A stretch of DNA of 64,000 bases, taken from positions 439,307 to 503,306 of the forward strand of contig NW_008705569.1 in assembly GCF_000186865.1 (NCBI RefSeq), in the 5' to 3' direction. The translations under genes were made by a program, and so were the position numbers. This DNA is from Aureococcus anophagefferens (taxonomy: Eukaryota; Sar; Pelagophyceae; Pelagomonadales; Pelagomonadaceae). The number at the start of each line of letters is the position of its first letter. Position 1 is the stretch's first letter. Under the pieces are notes generated by a model, which ran no database searches, was not told the DNA's origin, and saw only the letters and a program-made list of their open reading frames with translations. Shown one piece after another: positions 19,801 through 30,339 of this stretch.

Positions 19801-22434
19801 CAAATTCGTCGCCGTCTTGAACGACCACCACGCGGACCACGCGCACTACTCCAAGGCGAAGCCGTCCATGTCGGCCATGTGTTTCACGGTCCACCACTTC
19901 GCGGGGCCCGTGACCTACGACGCCGTCGGCTGGCTCGAGAAGAACGCGGACGCGCTCCTGCCCGGGCTACGGAGGTGCCTGGCGAAATCCAAAAATCCGC
20001 TCGTCGCGAAGCTCTTCCCGCCGGCCGTCGAGGAGGCCGACGCCGGGGGCCGCGCGAAGAAGAAGGGCAACGCGACCATCGCGTCCAAGTTCAAGGCCGA
20101 CCTCGGGCGGCTGGACGCGCAGCTCCGAGACACGGCGCCGCACTTCGCGCGCTGCGTGAAGCCGAACCAGCTCGCGCTGCCGGGCCGCTTCGAGAACCCG
20201 CTCGTGCTGCGCCAGCTCAAGTACGCGGGCCTCTTCGAGGCCATACGGATCCGCAAGGCCGGCTACGCCGTGCGCGTGCCCCTGGAGGCCTTCGTGAAGC
20301 GCTACGCGCGGACGCTGCCGTCGTCGCAAAAGGCCGCGATCCGGCTCTGCGACGCCGCGCTGTCCGGCGCCGGCAGCGCCGTCGCCGCCGCCGACGGCAT
20401 GCGCAGGGCGTACCTGGACGCCAAGGACCTCGCGTCGGCCCAGATCGCCGTCGGCAAGACCAAGGTCTTCCTCCGGGACCAGAAGGTCCGGGGGCTCTTG
20501 GAACGCAAGTACGAGAAGGCCGTCGAGGCGTCGATCAAGGCCATCCAGACCTGGATGAAGGCCCAGCTCAAGATGTTGCGCACGGAGGGGTCGAAGCGCG
20601 AGGCGCGGCTCAAGAAGAAGGCCGCGGAGGCGGCCCGCAAGAAGCGGGAGGAGGAGGCGAAGGCCGCCAAGGCCAAGGCCGAAGCCGAGGAGGCCGCGAA
20701 ACAGAAGGCCATCGAGGAGGACACGCGAGCCGCCGACAAGGCCATCGCCGACGCGAACGCATTCTTAGCGAAGCTCGCGGGCCTGCTCCTCCACATCCAG
20801 ACGTCGTGCCGGAAATTCCTCGCGCGGCGATTCGTGAAGCGGCTCCGCGTCTTGTCCGCGCTGCGCCGCGCGCTCAAGAGCGCGGACAAGACGGACCTCG
20901 ACGCCGCGCGGGACAAGGCCCACGCCTACCTGGCGGCGCACGCGAGCGACGGCGACGTGTCGGCGCTCCTCGCGCGCGCGGACGCGCGCGCGCGCGCGTT
21001 CTCGAGGCGCGACGCGCACGCGGCGGCCCTCGAGGGCGCCGCGGAGGAGGACGCCCTCGCCGCCGCGCTCGCCGCGCTGAGCGACGACCTCGACGCGGGC
21101 CTGCCCGCGGACCTCGCGCCCCGGGGCGCCGTCAAAGCCGCGGAGCGCGCGCTCGCGCGCGTCTACGCGCGGAAACGGGCGACGCGCCGGCTCAAGGACG
21201 CCATCGCCGCCGCGGGCCAGGAGCCCCTCGACGACGGCGGCGACGACGCGTCGTCGCTGAGCGCCTGGAGCGCGCTGCTGCCCCCCGCGTCCTTCGCGCG
21301 GCAGCACCTCGCGACCCTGAGCTCCGCGGAGGCCATCGCCGACGCGATCGAGGTCTGCGTGTCGACGCCCGGCTGCGCCGAGGACGACGCGGACCTCCTC
21401 GCCCAGGGGCGGGCGGCGCTCGCCGCCGTCGCGCCGCTGCTCGCCGCGCGCCACGCGCTCCGCAGCGCCGTGCAGCTCGCGTCGCCGTCCGCGTGCCTCG
21501 CGGCGCTGCGCCGCCGCGAGCCGCTCACCTACCTCTACGGCCACGGCTTCCTCGCCGCGGAGACCCACGCGGCGACGACGCTGAACGCGCTCCTGCCGAC
21601 CCTGGACCGGAAGAAGGGAGCGGAAGTGGCGCCGGCGGAGAACTTCCTCAGCGGCGACGCGCTCGACGTGCCGGACGACGCGAAACTGCCGCCCCACGTC
21701 TTCGAGGCGCTCGACGACGCGCGGCGCGCCATCCTCCCGGCGCTGAAGCGCAAGGCCCTCGCCAAGGCGGACGCGCTCTTGCCGCGGAAGAAGGACCGCG
21801 ACGACGCGGACCGCGTCTTCGCCTGGGTGTCGGCCTACACGCTCCCCTGGCGCGGCGGCGGCGCCCTCGCGCCGGACGCGGCGCCCCTCGAGGAGAAGCC
21901 CGTCGACTTCCTGTCGCGCAAGATCGAACGCCAGGCGGAGTACGAGGAGCGCGGCCGCCGCCAGGGCAGGACAAGAGAGCGAAATTCCCAACTTCAAAGG
22001 CTCCTTTCTCGGCCGTTTTCCACTCGTTTCGGCTGATTTTTGGACGAGCGATCATCTCTCGGAACGGTCTCGAAGCGTGAATGCTTTTCCCGGAACGCGC
22101 GCGCGCGGAACACTCACGTTGAAGCGACGTTGAATCTCTCTTGTCCTGCCCAGGCCGCCGCGCGTCTGAAAAGAAGGCCGCGGTGCGCCGGAAGACGGCC
22201 AAGGCGCCGGAGGCCCCCGTCCACGACCACCACCAGGCCATGACGGACGGCGAGCGCGCGGCGGCGAAGCGCATCGCCACGCGCGAGATGCACCTGCACC
22301 ACAAGTCGGCGGCCCACGAGTCCGTCCTCGACGCGCAGCGCCGCGAGACGACGCGGAAGCTCGACGCCATGTGCGAGGACAACCGCAAGTACGTCGACAA
22401 GCACGACTTCACGAACCTCTACTGGAGGGTCTAA
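16900..22434 (+). CDS. Unconventional myosin heavy chain with proline-rich N-terminus (assembly gap, one introner)
   Basis: Exons are 16900-17766, gap, 17817-21953 and 22154-22434. A proline/arginine-rich N-terminus of about 289 residues before the gap continues in another frame after it, so the true gap length is not 50 or bases are missing. The motor domain is complete: P-loop GESGAGKT (18698-18721), switch I NSSRFGK (18863-18883), switch II DIFGFE (19541-19558) and actin-binding regions. The motor ends near 20500. A charged coiled coil and one IQ-like segment (LHIQTSCRKFLARRF) follow, with a helical tail. It is an actin-based motor; the class cannot be assigned. The intron 21954-22153 is a family A introner in phase 1, and the last exon encodes 93 residues ending ...FTNLYWRV. 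Confidence 0.9.
17767..17816. other. Assembly gap of 50 N
   Basis: Fifty N bases lie inside repetitive, proline-coding GC-rich DNA. The proline-rich reading frame changes by one across the gap. The real missing length is therefore not 50 (modulo 3), unless the frame is otherwise shifted. Confidence 0.99.
21954..22161 (+). mobile_element. Introner A1 (family A) forming a myosin intron
   Basis: A 192-bp element at 21962-22153 has terminal inverted repeats C-N-GGGCAGGACAAGAGAG and is flanked by the 8-bp duplication GCCGCCGC at 21954-21961 and 22154-22161. The intron runs from the GC of the first duplication copy to the AG ending the right inverted repeat, 21954-22153 (200 nt). Its removal restores E-R-G-R-R-A-S in frame (phase 1). 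The element has the same orientation as the gene. It encodes nothing and must be mobilised in trans. Confidence 0.92.
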
Positions 22435-22567
22435 GTGGTCGGGGAGCGCCGTCTTACCAGAGCCCCCGGGGGGGATCGCGCGCGCGAGCCGGGGGGGATG
22501 TCGAGCGCGCGTCCCGCCGCCGCGCGCGCGCAACGAGCGCGCCGCCCGCGCCCGCGCCGCCGCGCGC

Positions 22568-22933
22568 TCACTCCTTGCCGAGCCAGGGCCTGTCGCGGAG
22601 GTGCGCGCGGAGGTCGCCGACGGTCGCGGCGCGCGGGCCGGCCGTCGCGAAGGGGCCGGCGCGCGCGCCGCCGCCGGACATGATGGGGCAGAACGTGCGG
22701 TGCTCCGTGTCCCAGAGGGACCGGAGGCAGTTGACGCTGCAGATCGGGACGAACTTGCACCCGGAGCAGACGCCGGACGTGAGGCGCCCGCAGACGCCGC
22801 AGAGGCTCCGCGCCCCGTCGGCGCGCGGCGTCGGCGCCGCGGCCCAGAGCTTCGGCGGCCGCGGCCGCTTGCCGTTGTCGGGCTGCCTTGGCGGCGTCGA
22901 CGGCGGCGACGCGCCGGCTTCTGAGGATCCCAT
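22568..22933 (-). CDS. Small MYND-type zinc-finger protein
   Basis: A protein of 121 residues from the ATG at 22933. A disordered Pro/Ser/Arg-rich start is followed by a MYND-like cluster, CGVCGRLTSGVCSGC then CSVNC and HRTFC. The spacing fits C-x2-C...C-x2-C...C-x3-C...H-x3-C, which binds two zinc ions and proline-rich partners. No SET or other enzyme domain is attached. The C-terminal 35 residues look like an amphipathic helix. It is divergent from the secreted-protein gene across 119 bp and convergent with the myosin gene. Confidence 0.72.
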   Translation of the reverse strand: MGSSEAGASPPSTPPRQPDNGKRPRPPKLWAAAPTPRADGARSLCGVCGRLTSGVCSGCKFVPICSVNCLRSLWDTEHRTFCPIMSGGGARAGPFATAGPRAATVGDLRAHLRDRPWLGKE

Positions 22934-23052
22934 CGCGCTCGAGGAACGCCCACGTCGCGGCCCCAGAAGTAGACAGAAGTCCTTGTCACCTCCTGCAAGT
23001 TTCCGGTTGCCGATTAGTGCTGCACTATTGAACCTGTGTGATTGGCTACGCA

Positions 23053-24552
23053 ATGTGGCTCTCCCTGGCGGCGCTGGCCGCCGGCGCGGCGGCTGCGGAC
23101 TGCCACCTCGGCGGCCTCGCGAAGAGCACCTACGCCACGAGCGCCGAGTCCGCGCGGGCCGGCGGCGCGCTGCTACTAAGGGCCCTGAACATGACCGTGG
23201 CGCGCGACTCCTTCCCCGCGGACGTCGCCGTCTGCCCCGCGGGCACGTCCTACATGCCCGACGCCTGGCCCATCGTCATGGGCCGCGTCGAGACCCTCAA
23301 GGCGCCGGCGATGATCGGCAGCTGTTTTGTTAGATCTTCGAAAGGGTTCCGGGGGCAGACGTTCCGCGCGACGTCCGAAGACGTGCGGACGACGCCGCCG
23401 GCCTGGGCGAGCGGCAACGACTGCGCCTACGGGTCCGCGACGCCGGGCCCCGTGCAGTACGCCTACGTCGTGCCCGCCCACAGCGCCGCGGGCTGCTGCA
23501 ACGCCTGCGCGATGGACGACGACTGCGAGAGCTCGGTCTACGTCCGCGGCGCGGAGAACCAGACGGCCGAGAACTTCCAGGGCGAGTGTTTTGGATTACA
23601 TATCACGAGCGTCGAGGGTCATAGTGATGGCAACGCGTCCATCGCTTTTGTGGAAGCACAGTTCACAGAGAAGCTGGAGGGGTTGAAGAGCTTCGACGCG
23701 TTCCTCGACTACAACGCGGCGCTGTATACTCAAACCCTCGACTGGTACGTGGCGAACCTGGAGGCGCTGGGGCTGCCCTGGCTGCCGGCGACCTGGCCTT
23801 ATGGTGTTGAAAAAACGGGCTACTCCGTCTACTTCCACGTGCCGAAGACGCAGCTCGTGGTGGAGCTCGTCTCGCTGTTTCCGCCTTCGCACAACAAGGT
23901 CGCCATAAAATTGGAGCAGCGCATGACCGACGACCGCATCGCGCAGATGGGGGCGCTGCACAAGGGCGACCCGCGGCTGCTCGTGTCTTCCGTGAGCCGC
24001 GCGGCGACGAATCTGACCGCGATCCACGACTTCTACCGCTTCGGCCTCGGCGCGCGCCAGACCATGGGCCTCGAGCTCGCGGACGTGCGCAAGAAGTGCT
24101 TCCAGATCAACGGCACGACGGCGGACGTGTGCTTCGTCAAACGGGGCGACGACGCGACGGCCGGCGACTTCAAGGTCGGCGACTTCGAAGCGCTCCTCAA
24201 GGCGACGCACGACTACTATCTGGACGGCACGCCGGACTGCGCCATGGACCGCTGGATGGACAACCACTTCGCCATCGACACGGACATCACGCACGAGGCG
24301 TTCCTCGACTGGATCCTGGACCACCCGGACGTGCGCTACTCGTGCCCGGACACGCACCGGCCCGGCGCGACGGGCGGCGGCGTCCACTACGTCATCGACC
24401 CGACGGGCTGGGGCATCCAGATGGACGGCGACGAGACGAAGATCATGCCCGGCTGCGAGCAGAAGGCCGCCGCCAAGGACGAGGCGAACGCGTGCGACTC
24501 CGGCGACCCGGGCGAGGGCTGCCTCTACTGGTGCGACGCGGGCACGTGCTGA
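23053..24552 (+). CDS. Secreted protein with PAN/Apple-like and glyoxalase/VOC-like regions
   Basis: A protein of 499 residues from the ATG at 23053, with a clear signal peptide (MWLSLAALAAGAAA, cleavage before ADC). A Cys-rich segment at about 130-175 (YAYVVPAHSAAGCCNACAMDDDCESSVYV) resembles PAN/Apple modules. The C-terminal two-thirds contains two glyoxalase/VOC-like halves. The second ends in VHYVIDPTGWGIQMDG, a typical VOC closing strand, and there are several N-glycosylation sites. The tail is acidic and Cys-rich. VOC proteins bind a metal, but the metal ligands are not certain here and no reaction is proposed. An extracellular or lumenal location is inferred. Confidence 0.68.
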   Translation: MWLSLAALAAGAAAADCHLGGLAKSTYATSAESARAGGALLLRALNMTVARDSFPADVAVCPAGTSYMPDAWPIVMGRVETLKAPAMIGSCFVRSSKGFRGQTFRATSEDVRTTPPAWASGNDCAYGSATPGPVQYAYVVPAHSAAGCCNACAMDDDCESSVYVRGAENQTAENFQGECFGLHITSVEGHSDGNASIAFVEAQFTEKLEGLKSFDAFLDYNAALYTQTLDWYVANLEALGLPWLPATWPYGVEKTGYSVYFHVPKTQLVVELVSLFPPSHNKVAIKLEQRMTDDRIAQMGALHKGDPRLLVSSVSRAATNLTAIHDFYRFGLGARQTMGLELADVRKKCFQINGTTADVCFVKRGDDATAGDFKVGDFEALLKATHDYYLDGTPDCAMDRWMDNHFAIDTDITHEAFLDWILDHPDVRYSCPDTHRPGATGGGVHYVIDPTGWGIQMDGDETKIMPGCEQKAAAKDEANACDSGDPGEGCLYWCDAGTC

Positions 24553-24857
24553 GGCGGCGGGTCCGTGCGTTTTCGTAAGGTGCGGCGCGGGCGAGCGCCC
24601 GGCTTCGGCGTAGACCGACGGCGCCACGCAGCGCCGTGGACGGACAAGTCCACGGACAGTGTCATGTCCTACGCGTTGCGCACGTGCGCACGGCATCATT
24701 TGCGTACGCGTACTTATTTGCGTCGTGATCTTCACACTTCACGATCTCTTCAAGAGCAAACAGCGACACCTCGATCCGATCGATCGCGGAGCAGCAGTGC
24801 TCGCTGCCGTCGCTTCGGAGCGCCTCGCATCGTATCGTCGCGCCCGAGCCCAAGAAC
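24553..24857. promoter_or_regulatory. Intergenic region upstream of SND1
   Basis: These 305 bp between two same-strand genes contain a relatively AT-rich patch (about 24680-24770) compared with the surrounding DNA. That would suit the end of one gene and the promoter of SND1. No ORF, RNA gene or repeat is recognised. Confidence 0.3.
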
Positions 24858-27745
24858 ATGGCGACCGGCTACGCGACGGTCAAGGGCGTCCTCACGGGCG
24901 ACACGCTCCTGCTCATGGGCCGGAGCGCGAGCAACGGCCCGCCGCCGGAGCTGCAGCTCACGCTCAGCGGCGTCAACGCGCCCCGCCTCGCGCGCGGCAG
25001 CGGTACGCGAGACCGGCGTCCCGGGGAAGCGGTGTACACCGGAAAGGACACCGCACCACCGTCGCAGGTTCCACGGACGAGCCCTTCGCGTGGGCCGCGC
25101 GCGACTACCTCCGCAAGCACTGCCTCGGCCGGACCGTGAGCTTCCGCGTGGACGCCAAGGGCGCGAGCGCGGGCGCGCGCCAGTACGGGTCCGTCTGGAC
25201 CCAGCCGAAGACCGCCGGCGGGCCGCCCGAGTCCGTCGCGGCGCACCTCGTCAAGGCCGGCTGGTGCTCGCGGAGCGGCAAGTCCGACGACGCCGAGCTC
25301 GAGGCCGCGGAGGCCGAGGCCAAGGCCGCGGGTTTGGGCCAGCACACGGCCGACGCCGCGGCGAAGAAGGCCGCCGTGCGCACGGTCCAGTGGACGGGCG
25401 CGGACGCGTCTTCCCTCGGTGCCACCGCGCGGGGCATCGTCGAGTACGTCCGCGACGGCTCCAACCTCAAGTGCCTCGTCGTCACGGGCGAGCCGTCGGA
25501 GATGGCCATGGTCAACGTCCAGCTCGCGGGCGTGCGCTGCGGCAAGGTGCCCTTCCGCGCGCCGGCCAAGGAGAACAAGGAGAACGGCGACGGCGACGAC
25601 GCGGCGGCCGCGCGGCCGCCGCCGCCGCCGCCCGAGCCCTTCGCGCTCGAGGCCAAGCACTTCGTGGAGACGCGCTTGCTCCACAGAGAGGTGTCCATCA
25701 CCTTCTGCGGCGCGGACAAGTTCGGCAACGCGTTGGGCTGCGTGTCGCACGCCGCGTCCGGCGCGAAGATCGGCGTCGCGGTGCTCAAGGAGGGCCTCGG
25801 CAAGGTCCAGGAGATGGGCATGGGCGCCGTGGACCCGGCGGAGGCGTCGTCCATGCGCACGGCCGAGTCCGCGGCGCGCGCGGCGAAGCTCCGCGTCTGG
25901 AAGGGCTACGCGAAGCCGAACCTCGGGAACATCGACGCGGACTTCGAGGGCGTCGTCGTCGAGGTCGTCTCCGGCGACCAGGTCGTCGTGCTCTCGTCGT
26001 CGGGGACCGAGGCGCGCGTGTCCCTGTCGTCCCTCAAGGCGCCGCGCCTCGGCAACGCGAAGCAGGGCCGCAAGGAGGAGGCCTGGTCGTTGGAGTCCAA
26101 GGAGGCGCTCCGCCACGCGTGCATCGGCAAGCGCTGCCGCGTGCTCGTCGAGTACGCGCGCGAGATCCCCGTGGGCAACGCCGACGAGGGCAAGACCATG
26201 AAGCTCGTCTTCGCGCGCGTCTGCACGCTGCCCGACGCGAAGAAGGGCAAGGCGCCCGCGCCCGTGCCAGAGGACAAGCAGAAGGACGTCGGCGAGGCGC
26301 TCCTCGCGCTGGGCCTCGCCGCCGTGACGCCGCCGCGCAACTCCGACGAGCGCGCGGGCCGCTACGAGCAGCTCGTCGCGGCCGAGACGGACGCCAAGGC
26401 CAAGAAGCTCCGGCTCTGGTCGGGCAAGGCGCCGCCGCCGCCGCCCAAGGTCGCGGACCTCGCCGGCGACGCGAAGCGCGCGCGCACCTTCCTGCCCTCG
26501 CTCCAGCGCCAGCGGTCCGTGCGCGCGACGGTGGAAGCCGTGTTCTCCGGGAGCCGCTTCAAGGTCAAGGTCGCGTCCGAGGGCTGCGTGCTCGTCCTCG
26601 CGCTCGCGGGCTGCCGGAGCCCGTCGGCGTCGTCCGCCGCGCGGCCCCAGGAGGAGTTCGCCGGCGACGCGGCCAAGGCCTTCTCGCGCGCGACGCTGCT
26701 CCAGCGCACCGTCGACGTCAGCGTCGCGGACATGGACCGCAACGGCGTCGGCCTGGGCGGCATCCGCCTGCTGCCGGAGGACGCGAAGCGGTCGCGCAAC
26801 GACCTCGCGGCCCTCGGCGAGGGCGGCGGCGTCAAGATGCCCGCCGTCGACGTCGACGACGACTCCTTCGAGAGCCGGTTGTTGGCCCGGGGCTTCGCGC
26901 GCGTCGACCGCTACCGCTCCGGCGACGCGCGGTGGGCCAAGCTCGAGGCGACGGCCAAGGACCTCAAGCTCGGTTTGTGGGCCGACGAGAAGAACCGCGA
27001 GGAGGCCGAGAAGGTCGCCGAGCCCAAGGAGCCGCCCAAGGCGAAGACGTTCCGCGCCAAGGTCGCGGACATCACCGACGGCTCGTCGCTCCATTTGGCC
27101 GAGGTCACGGAGGCCGGCGCGACGCCCAAGCTCGACGCCGTCCTCGCGAAGATGGCCGGCTTCGCCGGCGCCGCCGATCCCGCGGCGACGTACCGGCGCA
27201 ACGCCGTCGTCGCGGCGAAGTTCGACGACGGCTCCGGCGACGCCTGGTACCGCGCCAAAGTGCTCGAGGTCGACAAGGAGGCCAAGACCTACAAGATCAA
27301 GTTCCTCGACTTCGGCAACGTCGACGTCGGCGTGACGGCGAAGACCCTCGCGCCGCTGGACGCGGGCTACGCCGCGCTGCCCTACGCGGCGCTCGAGGTC
27401 GGCCTGGCGCACGTCCAGGCGCCGTCGCTGGAGGACGACTACGGCGAGGACGCGGCGAAGACGGTCCACGAGCTCTGCTGGGGCCAGGACCTGACGGTCA
27501 CGGAGGTCTTCGTCCGCGGCGCCGAGAAGAAGATGGTCGCCCTGAAGCTCGCGTCCGCCGGCGACGACGCGAAAACAATCAACGAGCAGCTCGTCGAGGC
27601 GGGCCTCGCGCGGCTCCCCAAGGGCTCCAAGTACGCCAAGGACGACCTCGCCACGAAGCTCAAGGCCCTCCAGGAGGCCGCCCGCAGCTCCCGCGCCGGC
27701 GTCTGGCGCTACGGCGACTGCGACTTCTCCGACGACGAGAAGTAG
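24858..27745 (+). CDS. SND1: Tudor-SN / SND1 staphylococcal-nuclease-domain protein
   Basis: Exons 24858-25002 and 25068-27745 encode 940 residues, close to the usual 900-910. The 65-nt intron is GT-AG, phase 1. Splicing joins ...RLARGSG to STDEPFAWAARDYLRK, exactly the SNase1 pattern of this family. Four staphylococcal-nuclease-like OB folds are followed by a Tudor domain (VVAAKFDDGSGDAWYRAKV...FLDFGNVDV at about 755-830) and a partial fifth nuclease fold. SND1 is a conserved component of RNA granules, microRNA decay and transcription; the Tudor domain binds dimethylarginine. The first repeat lacks obvious catalytic acids, as is typical. Confidence 0.93.
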
Positions 27746-27866
27746 ACGACCGCGGCCCAAGGGCGCCGTGCATTCCCCAAGACCCCAACCGCACCCCGAC
27801 ACACGAAAACACGCCGCCGCACCCCCCTTACCCGGGGGCGGCCGCGCGCCGACCTCTAACGACGAC

Positions 27867-29539
27867 TCACTCCTTCGCCGGGCCCATGAAGTCGTCGACC
27901 TCGGCCTGCCAGGCCTCGTTGGCCCGCTTGGCTCTGTCCGCGAACCACGCGGCCGTCTGCTTGTCCTTGAGTAACGCGTCGCGGCGCTTCATCTCCTCGT
28001 CGTCCAAAGCGCGCTGCTTCTTGCGCTCGGCCATGTCCGCGGCCTTCTTCACCTTGTTCTCCGCGCCGATTTTTGGATCGAGCTTCACGAGCATCTTGCC
28101 GTGGTTGCTCCCGTGGAAGAGGCGGCAGAACGCGTCGGGGATGACGTCGAGGTCGCCAACAACAATATCCTCCTCGTACTTGAGCGTCCCCGCGTCGATC
28201 ATCGCCGCGAGGTAGTCCTCGGCCTCCTCCTCCTCGACCAAGAAGCGGCCCTCGACGAAGGCCTCCCACGTGATCTTGCGGCCGTCGGGGAACTCGAAGT
28301 CGTGCGGGGCCTCCTGGAGGTTGTGGGCGGCGCCCATGGCCTTCATGGTCTCCACGCGCGCCATGTTTGCGAACTTGAGGTTGTTGAGCGCCTCCGTCGC
28401 GTTCGTCGCCTGGGCAGGACAAGAGAGCGACATTCCCAACTTCAAAGGCTCCTATCTCGGTCATTTTCCACTCGTTTCGGCTAATTTTTGGACGAGCGAT
28501 CATCTCTGGGAGCGCTCTCGACGCGTGGATGCTTTTGCCGGAACGCGCGCGCGCGGAACACTCATGTTGAAGCGAACTTGAATCACTCTTTTCCTGCCCT
28601 GTTCGTCGCGAGATTCCAGAGGCCGCACAGCAGCCCCCGCCGGCTGTAGAGCGGGCCGATCAGCGCCGCCCCCAGGTTCGCCGCGCAGTAGGTCGACATC
28701 GCGCCGCAGACGGCGACGCGGCCGCCGTCGTTGAGCAGGCGGAAGACGCCCTCGGAGAGCTCGCCGCCGACGCAGTCGAAGAAGAGGTCGACGCCGTCGG
28801 GCATCAGCTTCCGCAGCGCGGACTCGTAGTGGGGCGGCCCGCCCATGTAGTAGCCGTTCAGCACGCCCTCGTAGCCGATGGACTCCATCCACGCGACCTT
28901 GGACGCGTGCGTCGTCGACCCGTAGACTTTGCAGCCCTTGGCCTTGGCCATCTGGGCCACGCAGGACCCGACGCAGCCCGCGCCGCCGGAGATGAAGATG
29001 GTCTGGCCCGGTTCGGGCTTGAGGATGTTGAACAGGCCGAAGTAGGCCGTGCGCCCGGGCATGCCCAACACGCCGAGCGCCGTCGACGGCCGGCCGTCGT
29101 GGATGGTCCGGAGTTTGGTGAGGTCCGCGCCGTGGATGTTGCGCACGTCGCCCCAGCCCCAGCGGCCGCGTACGATATCACCCGGCTGGAACCCGATGCA
29201 CTCGCTTTCTAGGACCTCCCCGACGCACTCGCCGCAGTTCGCGCCGCCGGCCGGCTCCGTCGGTGGCACGGGCGCGCGCATGGGGAACTTCATGTAGGGG
29301 TCCACGGACGCCCAGTGCGTCTTCACGCGCACCTCGGCGACGCCGAGCTCCTTGACCGTCACCGCGCCGACGGCGAAGTCGCCCTCCTCGGGCTGGCCCT
29401 TGATGGGCTTGCCCTTTTGGTGCACGACGCGCGCCTCGACGTCCGCGGACGCGCCCGACGTGCCGTAGCCCGCGTTCTTGAACGCCTCGGCGTACTCCGG
29501 GATCTCGCCCTTGGGCGCGTAGACGCCGCCCTTGCCCAT
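27867..29539 (-). CDS. NADP-dependent MDR oxidoreductase (alkenal/prostaglandin-reductase-like), with introner
   Basis: Exons are 28610-29539 and 27867-28409 on the minus strand, 490 residues. It has a medium-chain dehydrogenase/reductase fold without catalytic zinc. The nucleotide-binding loop is ISGGAGCVGSCVAQMAK, with ALGVLGMPGRTAYFGL before it and FFDCVGGELSE after. The second exon closes with DAGTLKYEEDIV...AFCRLFHGSNHGKMLVKL, the expected end of PTGR1/alkenal-reductase enzymes. These reduce carbon-carbon double bonds of reactive enals and enones with NADPH. An extra C-terminal charged tail of about 60 residues is present. The frame is open for 23 codons upstream of the ATG, without another ATG. 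The introner is antisense to the gene. Confidence 0.86.
28402..28609 (+). mobile_element. Introner A2 (family A), antisense to its host gene
   Basis: A 192-bp element at 28410-28601 is flanked by the 8-bp duplication TTCGTCGC (28402-28409 and 28602-28609), which reads GCGACGAA in the gene's sense. The internal sequence is oriented like A1, but the host gene is on the minus strand. Because the inverted repeats carry a pyrimidine tract plus CAG at both ends, the reverse strand also gives an acceptor. The intron is 28410-28609 on minus, 200 nt, phase 0, GC-AG. Confidence 0.92.
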
Positions 29540-29807
29540 GACCCGCGCGACCTCGAGCGTGTGCGCGACGAGCGTCTCGTGGGCCGCGCGCCTCGACGAG
29601 AAAATGGGCTACCTCGTCTGGAGCCAGCCGTCTCGGGCAGCCTTCGGAGAGGGGCAACTCCGCCGATCTGCTGGATGTTGAGGCCAGCAGTGCCTCGGCG
29701 CTTCGGGCGACGAGCTGGGCCTGCGCTTTCGCGCTCGGCATCGACGCCGCGGCCGCTCGCGCGCCGTCGCCGCCGCCGCCGCCGCCTGCCCGCTCGCATC
29801 CGAAACC

Positions 29808-30283
29808 ATGGGCCGCACGAAGCAGAAGCCCAAGGCGCACGCGAAGATCAAAAAGTACAAGCGGTCGCGCGACACGAAGCGCCGGGACCGCGACGTGGAC
29901 CAGGTCTTCGACGACATCAAGCGCGCCGAGGCCCTGGGCCCGCAGGTCATCCCCTTCGACGACGACCTGCCGGGCGGCGGCCAGTTCTACTGCGCGCGTC
30001 CCGCCGCGTCGGACGCTCCGCCCCGCGCGCGCGCGCGCGACGGTCGCGCCCGCAGGTCGAGACGGGCAAGCACTTCGCGGACCAGAAGGGCCTCGACGAC
30101 CACAAGAAGTCGCGCGCCTACAAGCGCCGCGTCAAGGAACTCAAGGAGGACACGAAGTACTCGCAGACGGAGGCGGAGATCGCCGCGGGCATGTCCGTCG
30201 AGGTCCTCCCGAAGATGCGCGACGTCCGCGCGGCCGCGGGCGAGGCGGCGCCGCCGGCGCGACCAACGCCCATGGAGGCGTAG
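29808..30283 (+). CDS. BUD20: Bud20/ZNF593-like ribosome-biogenesis protein with degenerate zinc finger
   Basis: Exons 29808-29993 and 30056-30283 encode 137 residues, the usual size. The start MGRTKQKPKAHAKIKKYKRS is basic, followed by DLPGGGQFYC, the typical lead-in to the family's single C2H2 finger, and a tail EDTKYSQTEAEIAAGM that matches the family. The 62-nt intron is GC-AG, phase 0. Family members shuttle with pre-60S ribosomes. Here the second Cys is Thr (YC-VET-GKHF) and the second His is Tyr (HKKSRAYKRR), so zinc binding is doubtful. The identification rests on the flanking blocks. Confidence 0.82.
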
Positions 30284-30339
30284 GGTTCCGTAAATATCGA
30301 CTCGCGGCGGGATGTGTGGATTCTGTTAGTTCGCGCGGC

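Noticed and set aside
21962..21970. GC donor inside the family A inverted repeat (GGGCAGG) instead of the duplication
   Set aside because: It would also keep frame but add the same four extra codons (12 nt) at every family A site. The duplication-based donor restores the pre-insertion sequence exactly and is backed by the amidohydrolase strand at B2. RNA data would settle it.
24869..27802. 977-codon minus ORF opposite SND1
   Set aside because: Antisense shadow; the plus strand carries four SNase folds and a Tudor domain.
29998..30055. GT donor at 29998 for the Bud20-like intron
   Set aside because: It breaks the frame of the second exon; only the GC donor at 29994 joins in phase 0.
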